From Perkinsus olseni (taxonomy: Eukaryota > Perkinsozoa > Perkinsida): a stretch of DNA of 35,976 nt. Each line of letters begins with the position of its first letter. Within the stretch, counting starts at the first letter, position 1. Location: positions 1-35,976 of the forward strand of contig JABANN010000353.1 of NCBI GenBank assembly GCA_013115125.1. Direction: 5' to 3'. The notes beneath the pieces were generated by a model. The model was not told the origin of the DNA and did not search any database. It worked only from the letters and a program-made list of their open reading frames with translations. The position numbers and the translations under genes were made by a program. Shown piece by piece: positions 8,363 through 19,947 of this stretch.

Positions 8363-10794
8363 CTACTCTACCAAGGGTCGATTTGTCTCCGTGTAAAAGC
8401 GGACCCAATCGTCTGTTGTCTTCGTGGGCGCTGGCAGTCTTCCCAGCAGCCATGCGATTGCAGCCGTAACAGCCGGAGTTAGCGCTATCACCCCTAGCTG
8501 CAGTGATGGCGAGAGCGTCGAAGTCAGGTACGGTACTGTGACCTGTAAGAGCGACCGTATTCAACCGGTCATTGCTGGTCCCGAAGAACAGCTCACCCAT
8601 GCTGCGGCAAGTGCAGAGAAACCGAACGCCATGAACACAACCCCGTAGTTCTTCTGGAAGTTAGCTCGCCCGAACAAGCTGGCCGTGGCCAACGGCATGA
8701 CCACGAAGGTGCCTGAACATCATCACCATTGATAATCCTGCACGACTGCTATTGTTCTCACCTCCCAAGACGAAGGCATTCCAACACATCCCGACCAAGA
8801 ATGTTGATGGAGCACTAGTTCGAGATAGAAACAGTAATGACGCTGCTAGCCCGAGAGACACTACGCGGAGGGAGTACAGCGAGTCTGTGGTAAGGATACC
8901 TGACCATCACCCAGAACCATCGAGCACTCAAAAGCTGCCACGGCTAACCTGTCGTCACCCGGCCGATGGCGTTGACGACTGCTGCCAATGACCAGGTCCT
9001 CACGAGTTGGGAGTCAGTCATACCACACAGACTCGTGCCCAACATCTGCCATGCAAAGGTACTTGCTCATCTAACTTCTTTTCCCCTACTTTGAAAGTAG
9101 AGGCAACGAACGTTATGGCTTGTGTGTTAGCAGCAAAGGCGACGACCAACAACCAGAAGTGGGGCGTCCGTATCTGAAAAACATTGATACTGAGTGCCCT
9201 TGCCGAGGATCGAACCAGGGTCTTCACCGCGGAATCTCACCATTTTCCTCCAGGGCACTCCGTCCTGTCTGGCCTGAGCGTCGACGCCCAACGCTCCTGG
9301 AGATGGCGGCCTGACTGCCACCTCGTCAGGAATCACCGCGGCGGCTATCGACAGAAGAGTCATCAGGACTCCTCCGACCACTCGTAGCATCAACCTGAAC
9401 TGAGTGCTTGCGGCCGAACTCGAAGCCTTCATAAGACCACTTACGGCACACGAACAAGTACAGCGTAGTTGGGCTCCTGGACGGAGCACTCTACACCATA
9501 AGGGTTGACTATTCTCGATTGTAGTTGGGTGAACACGAAGCTCCCAAGGCCGAAGCTTGCCGCTGTTATACCAGAGTACAAACCTGTACCAACAAACGAT
9601 TCACGCGGTAGTTGGTCGAAGCTGTCTCGTTCCCTCGTCGTTCGCTTGGAGCGATCTTGAAGAGGACCTCCATTGGTGCAGTATACCCCAGCCCTATCCC
9701 TGCTCCTCCGATCACACTATAGGCTACTAAGAAGTATCTGCGAGCGGAGCGATGCCAGCAGGCAAACTCTGGTCTGTCAGCGACAACATATCTTCCATCC
9801 ATCAAGAAGATAAATATACCGATGAGAATGGAGTACGAACATGCAAAAAGTTGGTATGTCGATGCAATGTACATCGATGTTAGCAATGTGAATACGTGCA
9901 ATGTATGCATATATTCTTTTATTCTTTGCATTATTCTTTAATTCTTTCATTATTAGCCATCTGATATTATTATTTCACATCTCCATCCACCTTCTGAAAG
10001 ACGGCATTATGAAAAACAATGTGGACAAATGTTTCTCATTGTCTATAGTAATATGTCCTTAATAGTGAATTAGCTACGAACAATATCATTGAAGGGCCGA
10101 ATTGATCACAGATGATGAGGCTCTGGGTTCCCTACGGAAACGGATAGTCCGTAGCGAGCGCAGTAGCTGCGAGGGCGTGGGCGATGGCCAGCAGAAGGCC
10201 CGAAGCGAACATGGCAATTGATGGCTTCAAACATGACCCAAGAGGCACCGAGAGGGACATGAGGAATACCTGAGAAGATAAACACACTATCAACATTCCT
10301 ACCAAACGAACGGTCAAATGGTCACTACTTGCAACGCGAAGATCCATGCTCCTCTGGCGTGGACCTGCCGAGCCGAGATGGCCGTCTCCACGTCAGCATA
10401 GTAGGCCAGGACGTAGGAAGCAACATTACCCGCAGAGAACAGTACACCCAGGCACACGTGAGTCAATACCTAGGGCAGGAGGACGTGAAGTACCACAACT
10501 CGCGGCCATCGTCGAGACGTCATGAGAATGAGGGCGGCTATGCTAAGCGATGCTGCATCTTCCACCGCGTTCGGTGTGCAGTATCATTCCCGCAGGCGAG
10601 AGCGAGGTAGACGCCATGAGTTGCCCTACCGTGGAGAGAACGGCACGAGGCAGCCGAGCTCCAACCAGCCGTCCAACCAGTGCTTTCTTCGATACCGGTC
10701 CTCCGCAGAGAGACGAGAACAGCAGCAGCGTCCCCAGCAACACTGCGATGATCGTGGTAGCCACCAGTGAGGCACCACCCACTGAGCCGCTCAT
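8363..10794 (-). CDS. OFA-type (oxalate/formate antiporter-like) MFS transporter
   Basis: Eleven exons, all phases consistent, giving 456 residues: 10630-10794, 10329-10469, 10136-10269, 9634-9737, 9445-9583, 9322-9394, 9090-9173, 8949-9045, 8762-8899, 8597-8712, 8363-8542. About 12 membrane segments are visible. Family marks: an early THVCLGVLFSAGN helix; GGAGIGLGYTAPMEVLFK followed by a charged SERRG loop; SFGLGSFVF; an Asn-Pro pair then a Cys and NYAV; NAIGR in the second half; and GTFVVMPLATASLFGR. These fit the OFA branch of the major facilitator superfamily, which moves small organic anions across membranes; the substrate here is unknown. The intron between exons 4 and 5 (9584-9633) would start GG rather than GT if the joint is right. 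Same strand and close to the downstream Cys-rich gene. Confidence 0.82.
9192..9260 (-). other. tRNA-like module inside a transporter intron
   Basis: Within the 148-nt intron 9174-9321. Read on the minus strand it starts and ends with complementary 8-nt sequences (GAGTGCCC / GGGCACTC) and carries a near-consensus B box (TGGTTCGATCCTC). The T stem has one mismatch and extra bases separate it from the terminal stem, so it is not a functional tRNA. A T5 run follows just before the splice acceptor. Could be a tRNA-derived SINE relic or chance. Confidence 0.4.
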
Positions 10795-11378
10795 TAAATA
10801 AGAGGAAACCTCACTGAAAGAAGTTTATTGAACACCGTGTTTGAGATCAGCATGCCATCATAGGGTAGCTATTGGGCTGGTCGCACTTGAACTATTCCTG
10901 TCAAGTCGGCCAGTGAGGACGATGCCGAACAGCGTGCGTTTTTCAAAGACCCATTCACATGCGATTCGGGTGATCCAAAAAAGCTGAGTTCAAAGAATTT
11001 TTCTCTTCTGAAATCAGGTTGGAAAAGCACCAGCTGAGAGAACTCAGAAGATCACATGTGCCTCTCAGAAACGTTTTCGTTTTTTCCGTGGCACGCCGGT
11101 TGAATTGAGCCGTTTGATGCGCTCTTCGCCAATACATGCATCCGCGTCATCTAGCCATGTCTCATCCGCGTACCTGGCGGGTAGTCGAAACAGACGAGTT
11201 AGAATCGAACGTGTCCAACTGTCAGCTTGGAGTCAGAGGCCGCTACCAGATCAGCTACACTCGGTACTGATGTGCTAGCAAGTTAACCAAGCACGACCAA
11301 CTCACGAAAAATACCATACCATCCCGCACCCTCCTGCCAGGCCCCACTCGCAAGTTCGCTACGCTCCGCCTCGCTAGC
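10795..11378. other. Intergenic with degenerate tRNA(Trp)-like sequence
   Basis: Positions 11193-11265 (minus strand) show a good D arm (GCTG / CGGC around a GGTAG loop), an anticodon region CTCCAAG that would read CCA (Trp), a GTTCGATT loop, and 5 of 7 pairs of an acceptor stem; the T stem and anticodon stem are broken, so I read it as a tRNA pseudogene or tRNA-derived SINE. Near 10827, GTTTATTGAACAC repeats a word found in the palindrome cluster at the left end of the window. Confidence 0.45.
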
Positions 11379-12311
11379 TCACCTCACAATGGTCCATCTG
11401 CCTTCTTCAACCCCCTGTTGCATCCAGGCCTCTATGGGCTCCTCATCCGACACGTACAAGTGTGACGGCGTCGCATCAGCAGACTTCGACCCTGCACAAC
11501 TCGCCTGAAGCCTGGGACGATTCAGCATCGTAAGACACATGAACAGTGTGAGAAAATAGGTCAGCTTGCCCTGCGACCATGATTGCAGGAGCGAATCACT
11601 CACCCTCGCTTCATCCGTCGTCGTTCCGTCCTCCCAGTGCTCTTGTGTGTTGCCCCAGCCCCCTCTCCAGGAGTCCCTCCACGAGCTGTCCGTCCACTGA
11701 CTACGGCTCCGTGACCAGCTCCCGTCGTATGACCACCAGCCATCATTGCTGCTGTCCCAGTTGCTAGACCACGGCCGGCTTCTCTTTCGCCATCCCCAGT
11801 CCCCACCCCAGTCGTCCCACTGGGCTTGTTGACGCCCCTGGCATTACGATCACGTATCGACCAAGAGCAGCATACCACAGCTACCCAGTCGCCACTGAGC
11901 CAGTCTCACTTGCCTGCGATTGTGATGATGTTGATGCTTCGTGCTGGGCCGGAGGTTGGCCGTCTCGAGTGTCCCACTTGTGGAGGGCTTGCTTCCAGAT
12001 TCGCAGTCGACTGAGGCATACAGAAAATTCCTCCAGTCCCAACAGGCTATCAAGTATGACACGAATGCAATCGGAAATTCGAGAGACTCACCCTTCAAAC
12101 GCCCTCTTGGAGTCCGTCCCGTCCACTCGAGGGGTCGAGGGATGTGACGGGTCTCTCGGGTTACGATCACACCTGTGCAGCCAAGGCACGAGTCACAATC
12201 ACCCTCGGTGTACTTCTATCCACCAGGACTTCTCGGAACCCTCAGAAACCCCTGATCTCCATCGACTAGATCTTCGTTATGGAGAAGCACGAGCTGCTCA
12301 CTTTCGAACAT
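11379..12311 (-). CDS. Trp-rich low-complexity protein
   Basis: Supported exons in phase: 12092-12172, 11914-12010, 11604-11837 and 11379-11504 (stop TGA). A likely first exon starts at the ATG at 12311, but its donor was not fixed. The third of these exons encodes about 78 residues with 16 Trp spaced every 2-8 positions among Ser, Gly, Asp and Arg (for example QWDDWGGDWGW and WTDSSWRDSWRGGWG). The rest is charged or disordered (RLRIWKQALHKWDTRDG; SDEEPIEAWMQQGVEEGRW). The intron 11838-11913 uses a GC donor in the perfect context CAG|GCAAGT. No known domain; the composition suggests a disordered or RNA/polymer-binding protein, but function is unknown. Trp is costly and rare in low-complexity protein, which makes the bias notable. 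Confidence 0.55.
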
Positions 12312-12815
12312 GCCTGACGTAATTCTGGTACCCTCTGGTCATCTTAGCGATCCCTATCTGCTTCTCACGCTGGGCGAGGATCCGTTCCATGGATGCTCGT
12401 TGCGACATGAGAGTTCCTCGTCAAAAAACATCAACTACACCTTAAACCAGAGCAAGTGGTTCATCACGATAAGTTTTCCAACTTGTCGTCAAATTACGGC
12501 AACTGAGCACTCGGGAAGAATTGGAGACAAGCAAGGCGATGTGATGCAAAAAATAAATTTGGTGGCAGATCTCAGCTGGGAGCAAACAGAAACGAACCGT
12601 CGTCAGGAAAGAACAACATAAGCCTCAAGCATATCGCCGGCTCTCTCTTAGCATCGCCCGAACGGGGGGCTACGAGTAGGTGTTCAACCTGTAATGGAGA
12701 GCGGAACCATGCGAAGCACTTCCTAGAGGAGCTTCGACTGGGCATAGACGTAATTTCCAACATTTCTTGTTCGCCCGGAGATTCTATTGTGGCGTCCAGA
12801 CTGGATGCCCTCCAG
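12312..12815. other. Intergenic, nothing recognised
   Basis: Spacer between the ENPP stop (12816) and the Trp-rich gene. Short open frames only, without recognisable motifs. Confidence 0.5.
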
Positions 12816-15800
12816 TCAGGCAGCCCGAGAAAAAAGCAGGAAGGCAGTCACCTCAGCTAGACTGGCATTGTTCGGGGGCCACTCCGCCTCTGGTATCCCG
12901 AGGGCGGTGGCGATAATGGCGAATACATGGACCTAGCACGCATGCTATACAGAAGACGAGATCAGTTTAAGGTCAGAGGCCCAGAAAACGTCCCCACGCT
13001 ATCGAATGGGTGTTGAACCCAGGGAATCCGCTTGATCTGGGGCCCCGCAGCGATGAAAACTGGCCACATGTCACTTAGTCTGAGAGAAGCTATCTTACAC
13101 TGTGTAGCTCGGAGCAACGACGCTACCTGTTGTCATAGCCGTGGTCGCCCAAGCCATGGAACTGGTCGCCAAGGTACGTATGCCAGCCCTCGTCACACAC
13201 ACAAACCTGAGCTAGAGGATACCATGCACATGGCCAGGACAAGTACTCTCACCACAGGAGGTATTCTATCGTTCGCCTTGTAATGCCAACGCTCCGGAAT
13301 GCCTTGCCGTAGATAGCAGGTCATGTGACCAGCGCCCGCTTCTTCCAGAGACGCTCGGATCGATTCGGCCTGGCGGGCATCATGTGGCCAGATGTGAGCA
13401 ACGGGCCCAGTGGTCGTGATGTTCACTCTGAAAAGGACCGGATACAGGACGAAGATGGTTCTTTCGTGGACTGGAGGCTGGAGCCAAGATCTACCAGGCT
13501 TCTGGCGAGAACGTTCAACCCGCAAAACAACAGGGCTGAGCAGAAAGTACTGTACAAACACAGGGGTTTAAAACACTAAAACCTCAGCCCACTCCTTTTT
13601 CTCATCGATCCAAGCTGAGGAGGGAGGAGTGTACAGCAGCAATGTCCTGAACACTTCGTACCGTGCGAATCGTACGGCACTGACGGTCACTGCCTTACGG
13701 GCATCAACCCATACAACTGATCATCAGCTCTAGGGGAACCATGCCTTCCATTTACTTGACACGGATCAGATAGGAGAAGTTCCAACAGAGTTGGCGTGGG
13801 AGTACACCACGGAGAGCCTTGCTGCGGCCCAACCGAAATCCAACCGCCAAACCCGATGATAGACGCGTCCGAGGCGCCTACAGTAGTTGATGTTGGCACC
13901 GCACGTAATTTGAAATTATTCTGGTAGGTCGAATAATGGCAGGTACTAATACTTTGTAGCACCCCTATCGGGGCTCCCTCTCCGGAGAGCCAGTCAGGGA
14001 TATCACTGTCCCAGTCCCCTGCGCTGTCGACCAGAAGCTTCCACAGACCTCCACGCAGCGGCGAGTGACAGTTCAGCACATCTCTGGCAGAGGATAGTCC
14101 ATCACATACCTTGAATATTTCATTTCGCACTGCATCCACCATAGATTCCGGCAGTGGAGACTTCCCAACATCGAAAAGGTCATCAAGAAACGGTTGGACT
14201 ATACGCTCAATCCCGTCCGGAACGGGCCGTTCCTAATCTCTGAAATTAGGACTGAGATTAAATCTCAGCAAACTTCGCGTGGGAAGCGGGAAGAGGGACA
14301 GCAAGAGAAAAAACTGTGCGACGAAGGGCACCGAGACAGCTCTCATCGCTCGGCGACCTGCACTCCTTCAGCCCAGACGGTTCGTTGGAGTTCACCGTAG
14401 GAGCATCATCAGTCCAGACAGAGGATGTCGTCGGAGCCGTCGTTGGAGAGGGTGATGATCAGCCCCATTCTTTACCCCTACCTCGTTTCTTACCTCCAGA
14501 ACGGGACTTCCCACCAGCGCTCTGCTCCTGCGAGCTGCTAGCCTGAGCAGTGCACTCGCGATTCCCTCTCGGGAGTGGGTGACTCCTACCAGAACCGGTT
14601 AGGATTCCGAACTAAAAATATTCGTCATCGAATATATCAGAACACTTGGGTGCTCTAAGTGGACCCGAGAGCATGATATTATCATGATGATAAGGACTGC
14701 GAAGACATTCCTTACTTCTAGCTACAGAACCGTAAATGAGCAAGTGAGAACCTCGACCGTGACTCTTGCTCAATCTATAGCAATGACCGCCGTTCTTATC
14801 ACTGACATTTCACAAGCAGCGCTCTCCGCTGTGCTTATGGTCAACGACGCTCAAACGAGGTTCGGAATCCTTATAGAGAAGAGATTTCACACATTAGTGA
14901 TTCGAGTCGCGAACCTGGCCCAACCTTCCCTCGGACCTTGGAAGGGAAATCCTGGGGGATTTGCACGTACAGATCCCATAGCCGGGCGTGGTTTCTCTCA
15001 GTTACACCTCCGGCTCGTAGCCCATTCAGCATTATCATCCACGGAAATGACTCATTTCAAATGAGTAGTCCCACCGGTGCCCCACTGACACCATCCGAGT
15101 CTGATGATCCGACAGACGTCGACGTCCTCTCCACTTTTAGAGGCGGTGGTTTGCCCTCCCGGAGATGTGATGAGGCATAGTTCTTCCAAGAGTCGGGACC
15201 GGAGAGGGGATGAAAGCCTAATCTAGAGTTCTTAAGAGCGGAAACGCTCGAAAAGAACCCTAGGGCCCCGTAATGAAGCCCTATCGGAGCCTCCAGTACG
15301 GCACTATTTTCCATCACCCCCATGAATCACACATGATGTGTGCATTTTCACAGTCCTTCTCGCTACGATGTAACACTCACATGTTTGGATCAACACCATC
15401 GGCCAAATTGATTCCAGGATTCGTAGCCCAGGCCATGCCATGGTCGCTGGTAAGTATCACATTGACCTCACCTGCGGAAGATCGATCCGAGTCCAAACAG
15501 GCTCCGGAGGATGCACACTACTCTGTCTACCTTGTATCTCGCTCATTCTACTCCTCAAGACGCCAATGGCGCTGTCGACTCTCCTCACAGCGGCCAGTGT
15601 TTCCTCCGCCCCCGGACCGTACCGATGCCCAGAATGATCCGGTTCTTCGAAGTACCTGTGTCAGGTAACCTGTCGCTGATACTTACAACGACTTGCTGCT
15701 AACCGTTGGGACCCATCACCTTTTCCATGAGCGCTAACAATCACGGAGAAACCAACAGAAGCACTCATTCAGAGAATTACGTCAAACCGCTCTACGTTGG

Positions 15801-16747
15801 TGCCGGGAGGTGTACTGATGTAGCTAGCAGCGAGCTAGTCCCATCTTACAGAAGGCCGAGCCTGACGTCTTGGTCTTCAACCATCACATCGATCAATTTA
15901 TTGACGCGTTCATGGAAACCTAAACTCTGGTTATAGGGGTAGTTATACCTGGCAAATACGCTGTATTGAACACGGACTCCACAAGAGAGCTCCGAAACAA
16001 AAGACGTCCCCTCACGTAGGTCGCAGGCCTTGAACGACTTTGTCACAGCCCACCCAGTTGATGCAGACCGACTTGATACCGAGCCGGCTGGTCGTGCCCC
16101 ATATGGGTTCCGCCTCTTGAAAGAAACTGAACGGACCAACGCGACATTGTCGTTCATACTGATCGCCCTTCGTGCAGGTGAGAGAAGCAACAGGAAGTCC
16201 CGGCGGCAAGGCCAGACTGGCTCACTCGCTCTTGGTTGTGTTCATGAAGAACCACTCTTCCAGGTTGGGATCCCACATCTCGTTCGATACAATACCGTGG
16301 GTCTCTTGCCATGCCCCTGTGGCAAGCGTCCAGTGGTTCGGGAAGGTTACTGTCGTGAAGGCATTGATCAAGTGGTGGGCCTGAGTCGAATGAAATCCAC
16401 TGACCGTTTCGAGCACGAAGACAATGCCATACTTTACGCGTCGCCTGATATGCCGTCAATACGTCAGCCTAGCCGAGTCAGTGTCTCGAAGGCACGCACG
16501 TCGACATCGACGCGTGCTCACTATCTCAGGGAAGCACAATTGACAGGCGTCTGGATGATTCGCCGGGAGGAGAATAGTAAGTTACTATTGGTAACCACCT
16601 CGAGTCGTTATAGTCGTTAACAGCGACGGTTGTCGCTGTCGTTGCGGGTTCCTACCTGTACACCCCTCTCGTTGAAGTAGTCCAGGTTGGGCGTGGAGGT
16701 GTTACCGTAATAGTCCCAACGGAATCCGTCCATACTAACCATGATCA

Positions 16748-16781
<34 letters not shown>

Positions 16782-16853
16782 TACGTCATCATACGGTGAG
16801 CGTATCGTTGTAGCAGCCACATGAACCCAAAAGGGGGAAAATGTTATTCTCAT
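12816..16853 (-). CDS. ENPP-type ectonucleotide pyrophosphatase/phosphodiesterase
   Basis: Ten exons in perfect phase encode 410 residues: 16656-16853, 16226-16380, 16016-16126, 15850-15948, 15531-15655, 15381-15471, 13253-13427, 13127-13206, 12998-13079, 12816-12932. The alkaline-phosphatase-fold metal and nucleophile residues are all visible: Asp42 in SMDGFRWDYY, Thr78 in TVTFPNHW (nucleophile), Asp and His in FEEPDHSGHRYG, Asp-His in LTSDHGMA, and the final His in GDHGYDN. The family cleaves phosphodiester or pyrophosphate bonds using two zinc ions, usually outside the cell. Residues 1-17 are weakly hydrophobic; a missing upstream exon with a signal or anchor is possible. A run of nine Ser (16752-16778) precedes the catalytic domain. 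The sixth intron (13428-15380) is 1953 nt, far longer than the others, and holds retroelement-derived sequence; the exons on both sides still join in frame. Confidence 0.88.
13600..15330 (-). mobile_element. Retroelement fossil (reverse-transcriptase-related fragment) inside an ENPP intron
   Basis: Lies wholly within the 1953-nt ENPP intron, same strand as the gene. The frame at 13687-14142 contains a block ending in a GAPIGV motif preceded by an Asp-rich, Trp-containing segment, reminiscent of the region upstream of reverse transcriptase in DIRS-like and some protist retroelements; an upstream basic, Gly/Ser-rich segment (about 14430-14560) resembles a nucleic-acid-binding gag tail. The element is broken and 3'-truncated; ends and flanking duplications were not found. 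Family assignment is tentative and age cannot be stated beyond clearly decayed. Confidence 0.45.
16752..16778. repeat. (GCT)9 microsatellite coding poly-Ser
   Basis: Nine perfect GCT units on the + strand, read on the minus strand as AGC codons for Ser26-34 of the ENPP protein, just before the catalytic domain. Likely length-variable. Confidence 0.95.
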
Positions 16854-17295
16854 CACTGAGCCGCTAATTTTTTTCCAACAGGAGCATCTTCTCGCGACTG
16901 GAAATCAAGATCAGCGTCATGTCCCTCTCAGCACAACCCAAGATTTCCGCTCCGGGCTGCTCTCATGAGCGTTTCTAACCCGCTGGCCACCGTTGCAATA
17001 CTGGAGTCCGCAAAGCACATCCGTAGACGTTACCGGAAAACAATAGGAAAATGATTACGGCATAAATCTCTAAAAACCATCGCCGAGAAACGCACGCTCA
17101 ACACAGACCGTCCTGACCTCGACAGATGATCTCTGAGCCTTCATGGCCGGTCTCCAACCTATTGAACAACGAAATCACACCATCAGGTAAACTATGAGAA
17201 ATTGTTGATACCACTCACATCCACTATTTCCTAATGCTATAGCGCAGCCAGTATTATTAAGTCCCCCACCTTCGGTAGGGTACGACCATGGCGGT
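16854..17295. other. Intergenic, nothing recognised
   Basis: Spacer between two minus-strand genes (MFS stop at 17296, ENPP start at 16853). If the ENPP gene has an upstream exon with a signal peptide it should lie here, but none was convincing. Confidence 0.5.
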
Positions 17296-19513
17296 CTACA
17301 CGTTGTGTGGTCGGGCCTTCTTAGTAGTTGTGGCATACATGTCAAAGGCGTCCATTTCTCGAGACTCATCCGCAGCGTTAACGAGCTCCACTGCAGTAGA
17401 GTCATCGACGATTGTCTGCTGCGCTAACGATAGAATAAGACCGCACACTCCCCAAAGGCAGAAGGCCAGAGTGAAGGCCGTCACACGATCGCCGACCAGC
17501 CACACCACCAAGCACACTATCGCTGGTCCGAGGCCTTTGCCTAGGTCGTCCATCAGTGTGAAGGCTGCGAAAACCGTGCCTCGAGTTTTGGCTGGATTCA
17601 CGTTCATGAGAATACCCTTGATGTTGGGCCCAGAGATGGCAGCCAGTCCGCCCAGGCTAGCCCACAACACTGGATTGGAGTAGCCTCTAAGCATGAAGAC
17701 CATGGGGACCGGCGCGAGCAAGTTGGTGATGGCGATAAACTTCGGCAAGTCTTGACGCCTGTTGTTGTAAATGCGCTGACCAATATCCCCACCAGCCATG
17801 GAGAAGACCAGACAGGAGATGCCAAAGGCTATGAGCACACCTGTCGCTTGATGCACCGTGAAGCCCAGATCGGTGGAGAGGAAGTCCGGGAGGAAGGTGC
17901 TGACCACTGACCACGCCATGCACCCCGGCAACGACTGCGTGAAAAGTATCCGATTCGTCGGAACCTCCAAAACTGCCGAAAACTTCGACATCGTTAGGTC
18001 CGCCAATCTGAATAGAGTTGAGAGATTTACGGTACTCGAGGCGGCGGCGTTCTCACCTGAATCGGGCCTGACCTGACGCATCACCTTCCCAAGGTGCCGA
18101 GGTCTCGGTACCCTGCACTCCATACCAAGCCCGTGCCGCTTCAGCCCGCCGCCTGACAAGATTCCAAGGTAATATCCACAAGCCCTTCCGACCGAACCTA
18201 CGGTGATAGTGCTCCACGATTTGTCGGAGGTCGCGTCTCAACCGGGAGATAGTGACGAGACTTCTTCTTATTCCCGACCTTCCTCAGTACGATCATCGCC
18301 AGAAGTATCTGACAGACCACGCTTCTTTAACATTGGACGAGTCTCTGCAGCCTTGTCATCACAATGGCAGTCAAGAGCGTCGGAGCGCTGATCATAATGT
18401 AGACCTTCCGCCAGCCGTAGTCAGGTCCCATCCAGCCAGAGAACGCCTGTCCGATGGCGGCGCCACCTGCAGGGAGGAGGTGGTCAACGCTACAGAGATC
18501 GCCCAACTGAGCACATCGGCAAGAGTCTAACTATGCCAGAACCGTAAGCTTTGGATTATAAACTCACACGCACCACGGTGGTGTCACCACCTGCAGCAAG
18601 GGCGATGATTTGTGAAAAGCACGCTCTTATAATTTGAAATCATAAGGAGCGTGCCTTTGTCTTAGGCAAATGCGAATAAGCCTCGTTCCTCGTAGCCTAG
18701 TAAGAGTTTCGAGTCGGGACCTTCACAGGGTATATACATGCTCGTGATATATCACAAGCTGGGACGAAACGGTCATCGTCGAAGCGGTTACTTATATGCA
18801 GAGAGAACTTACTGGATGAGGTTGTGCCGAGGATGGCACAGAGCATGTTACGCTGTGTTGGCGGGACCAACTCCGAGGCGATTGAGAAAAGTACCGGCAA
18901 TGAACCTGATGAGAACGACGACTGAAAAAGGAACAGCACCGTCCCCCTCACTCCTACCACCAACCGACACACCCGTCGTTATTCGACACAGAAGGAAGTA
19001 CAGAAAGCCGCTACTGCCACTGGGCACACACGCTGTTAACAAACTTGCCGAGCCTGAGACAGGGGACACAATAGCAGTCATCTCATACCACTCCATGACC
19101 GCATCCTACCGGCAATGGCTGTCGCAAAGGCCAGGATATGGAATCTTCTCGCTGCGTACTGGTCTGCCAGTGGTCCGGCTATAATAGAGGAGATCCCACC
19201 GATAATAAAGAAACCCATCTGTACCATACCACCTGCGAGGGAGCCAATAATAGGCCGGACTGAATGAAGCGCTGGGCTCACCAAGCTTCCAGTCTCGCTG
19301 ACTCTGGTCGTAGATCTCAAAGTCATCCCCAATCGCATGGAAGTTCGGGCTGGCCGCGTTCTGGTCCGCATTTATCAGGAACCCGCTGATGAGCAGCACA
19401 AGGATCTGCCTCCAGTTCTCGCCCAGGAGAACCGCTCGCATCGAAACTCCTTCCTTCTCGACTGCGCTATTGACAGCCTTCTCGCTCTTGCGACCCTTCT
19501 CGCCAGACTCCAT
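17296..19513 (-). CDS. MFS transporter (spinster-like branch)
   Basis: Eight exons join in phase to 520 residues: 19282-19513, 19110-19232, 18958-19053, 18813-18905, 18363-18466, 18202-18308, 18057-18152, 17296-18007. Twelve membrane helices are expected. Family marks: first helix ending in LINADQNAASPNF with IGDDFEIYDQSQRDWKLG after it; FFIIGGISSIIAGPLADQYAARR (loop 2-3 motif); SFSGW/FSGWMGPDYGWRKVY between helices 4 and 6; and in the second half VPTNRILFTQSLPGC and GGDIGQRIYNNRR. This pattern is typical of the spinster-like MFS group, whose members move lipids, lysolipids or sugars; the substrate here cannot be told. The central loop (exon 7) is hydrophilic. Start ATG at 19513 gives a charged cytosolic N-terminus. 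Confidence 0.85.
18619..18654. repeat. Intronic hairpin
   Basis: Inverted repeat of 12-13 nt (GCACGCTC-TTAT and ATAAGGAGCGTGC, one base bulged) with an 11-nt AT-rich loop, inside the MFS intron 18467-18812. May shorten the effective intron or be a MITE remnant. Confidence 0.7.
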
Positions 19514-19947
19514 GTACTCAGCAGACTTGTTGCCTGACCAAATCCACTGCGTACCATCGCGAACGACACCCCGTTTGCCGCGACCGTCTTCACAGCCGGG
19601 ACGGTCACAAAACACAGAAAACGAAGAGGCGGAAATTTAAGTGCAACAAATTGAAGGAAAGCAGAGATGAGGAATGAGGACCGTACCTGCAGAGCTGCTC
19701 CGATCTCCTCGATGGTGCAGTCCGTTGGCTACTGCTTGGGCCCACGGATTAGTAAATTGCCGACCTCCAGCGGCGGAATCAGCGCCGTTTCGATAACCGT
19801 CTTCTCCGTTCAACATTACAAAAATGAAAAACGACAGAAAACCACCTCCCAGCCAGAGGAAAACTCAAAGCCATCTAGAAGGCCATTTGCCAACTTTCAT
19901 CATCAACAGTAACAACCATCACGATAGGAACACAATATGAGTAGAAA
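19514..19947. other. Intergenic, nothing recognised
   Basis: Spacer between the insulinase stop (19948) and the MFS start (19513). The frame upstream of the MFS ATG is open for 34 more codons, but without an ATG or homology. Confidence 0.5.

Noticed and set aside
11193-11265. Functional tRNA-Trp gene
   Set aside because: T stem and anticodon stem do not pair; only a tRNA-derived relic is supported.
13600-15330. ENPP gene truncated by the retroelement
   Set aside because: The missing C-terminal exons with the last metal-binding His were found at 12816-13427 in correct phase.
17858-18391. Small + strand genes opposite the MFS exons
   Set aside because: They lie antisense to well-supported exons and lack any independent signal.
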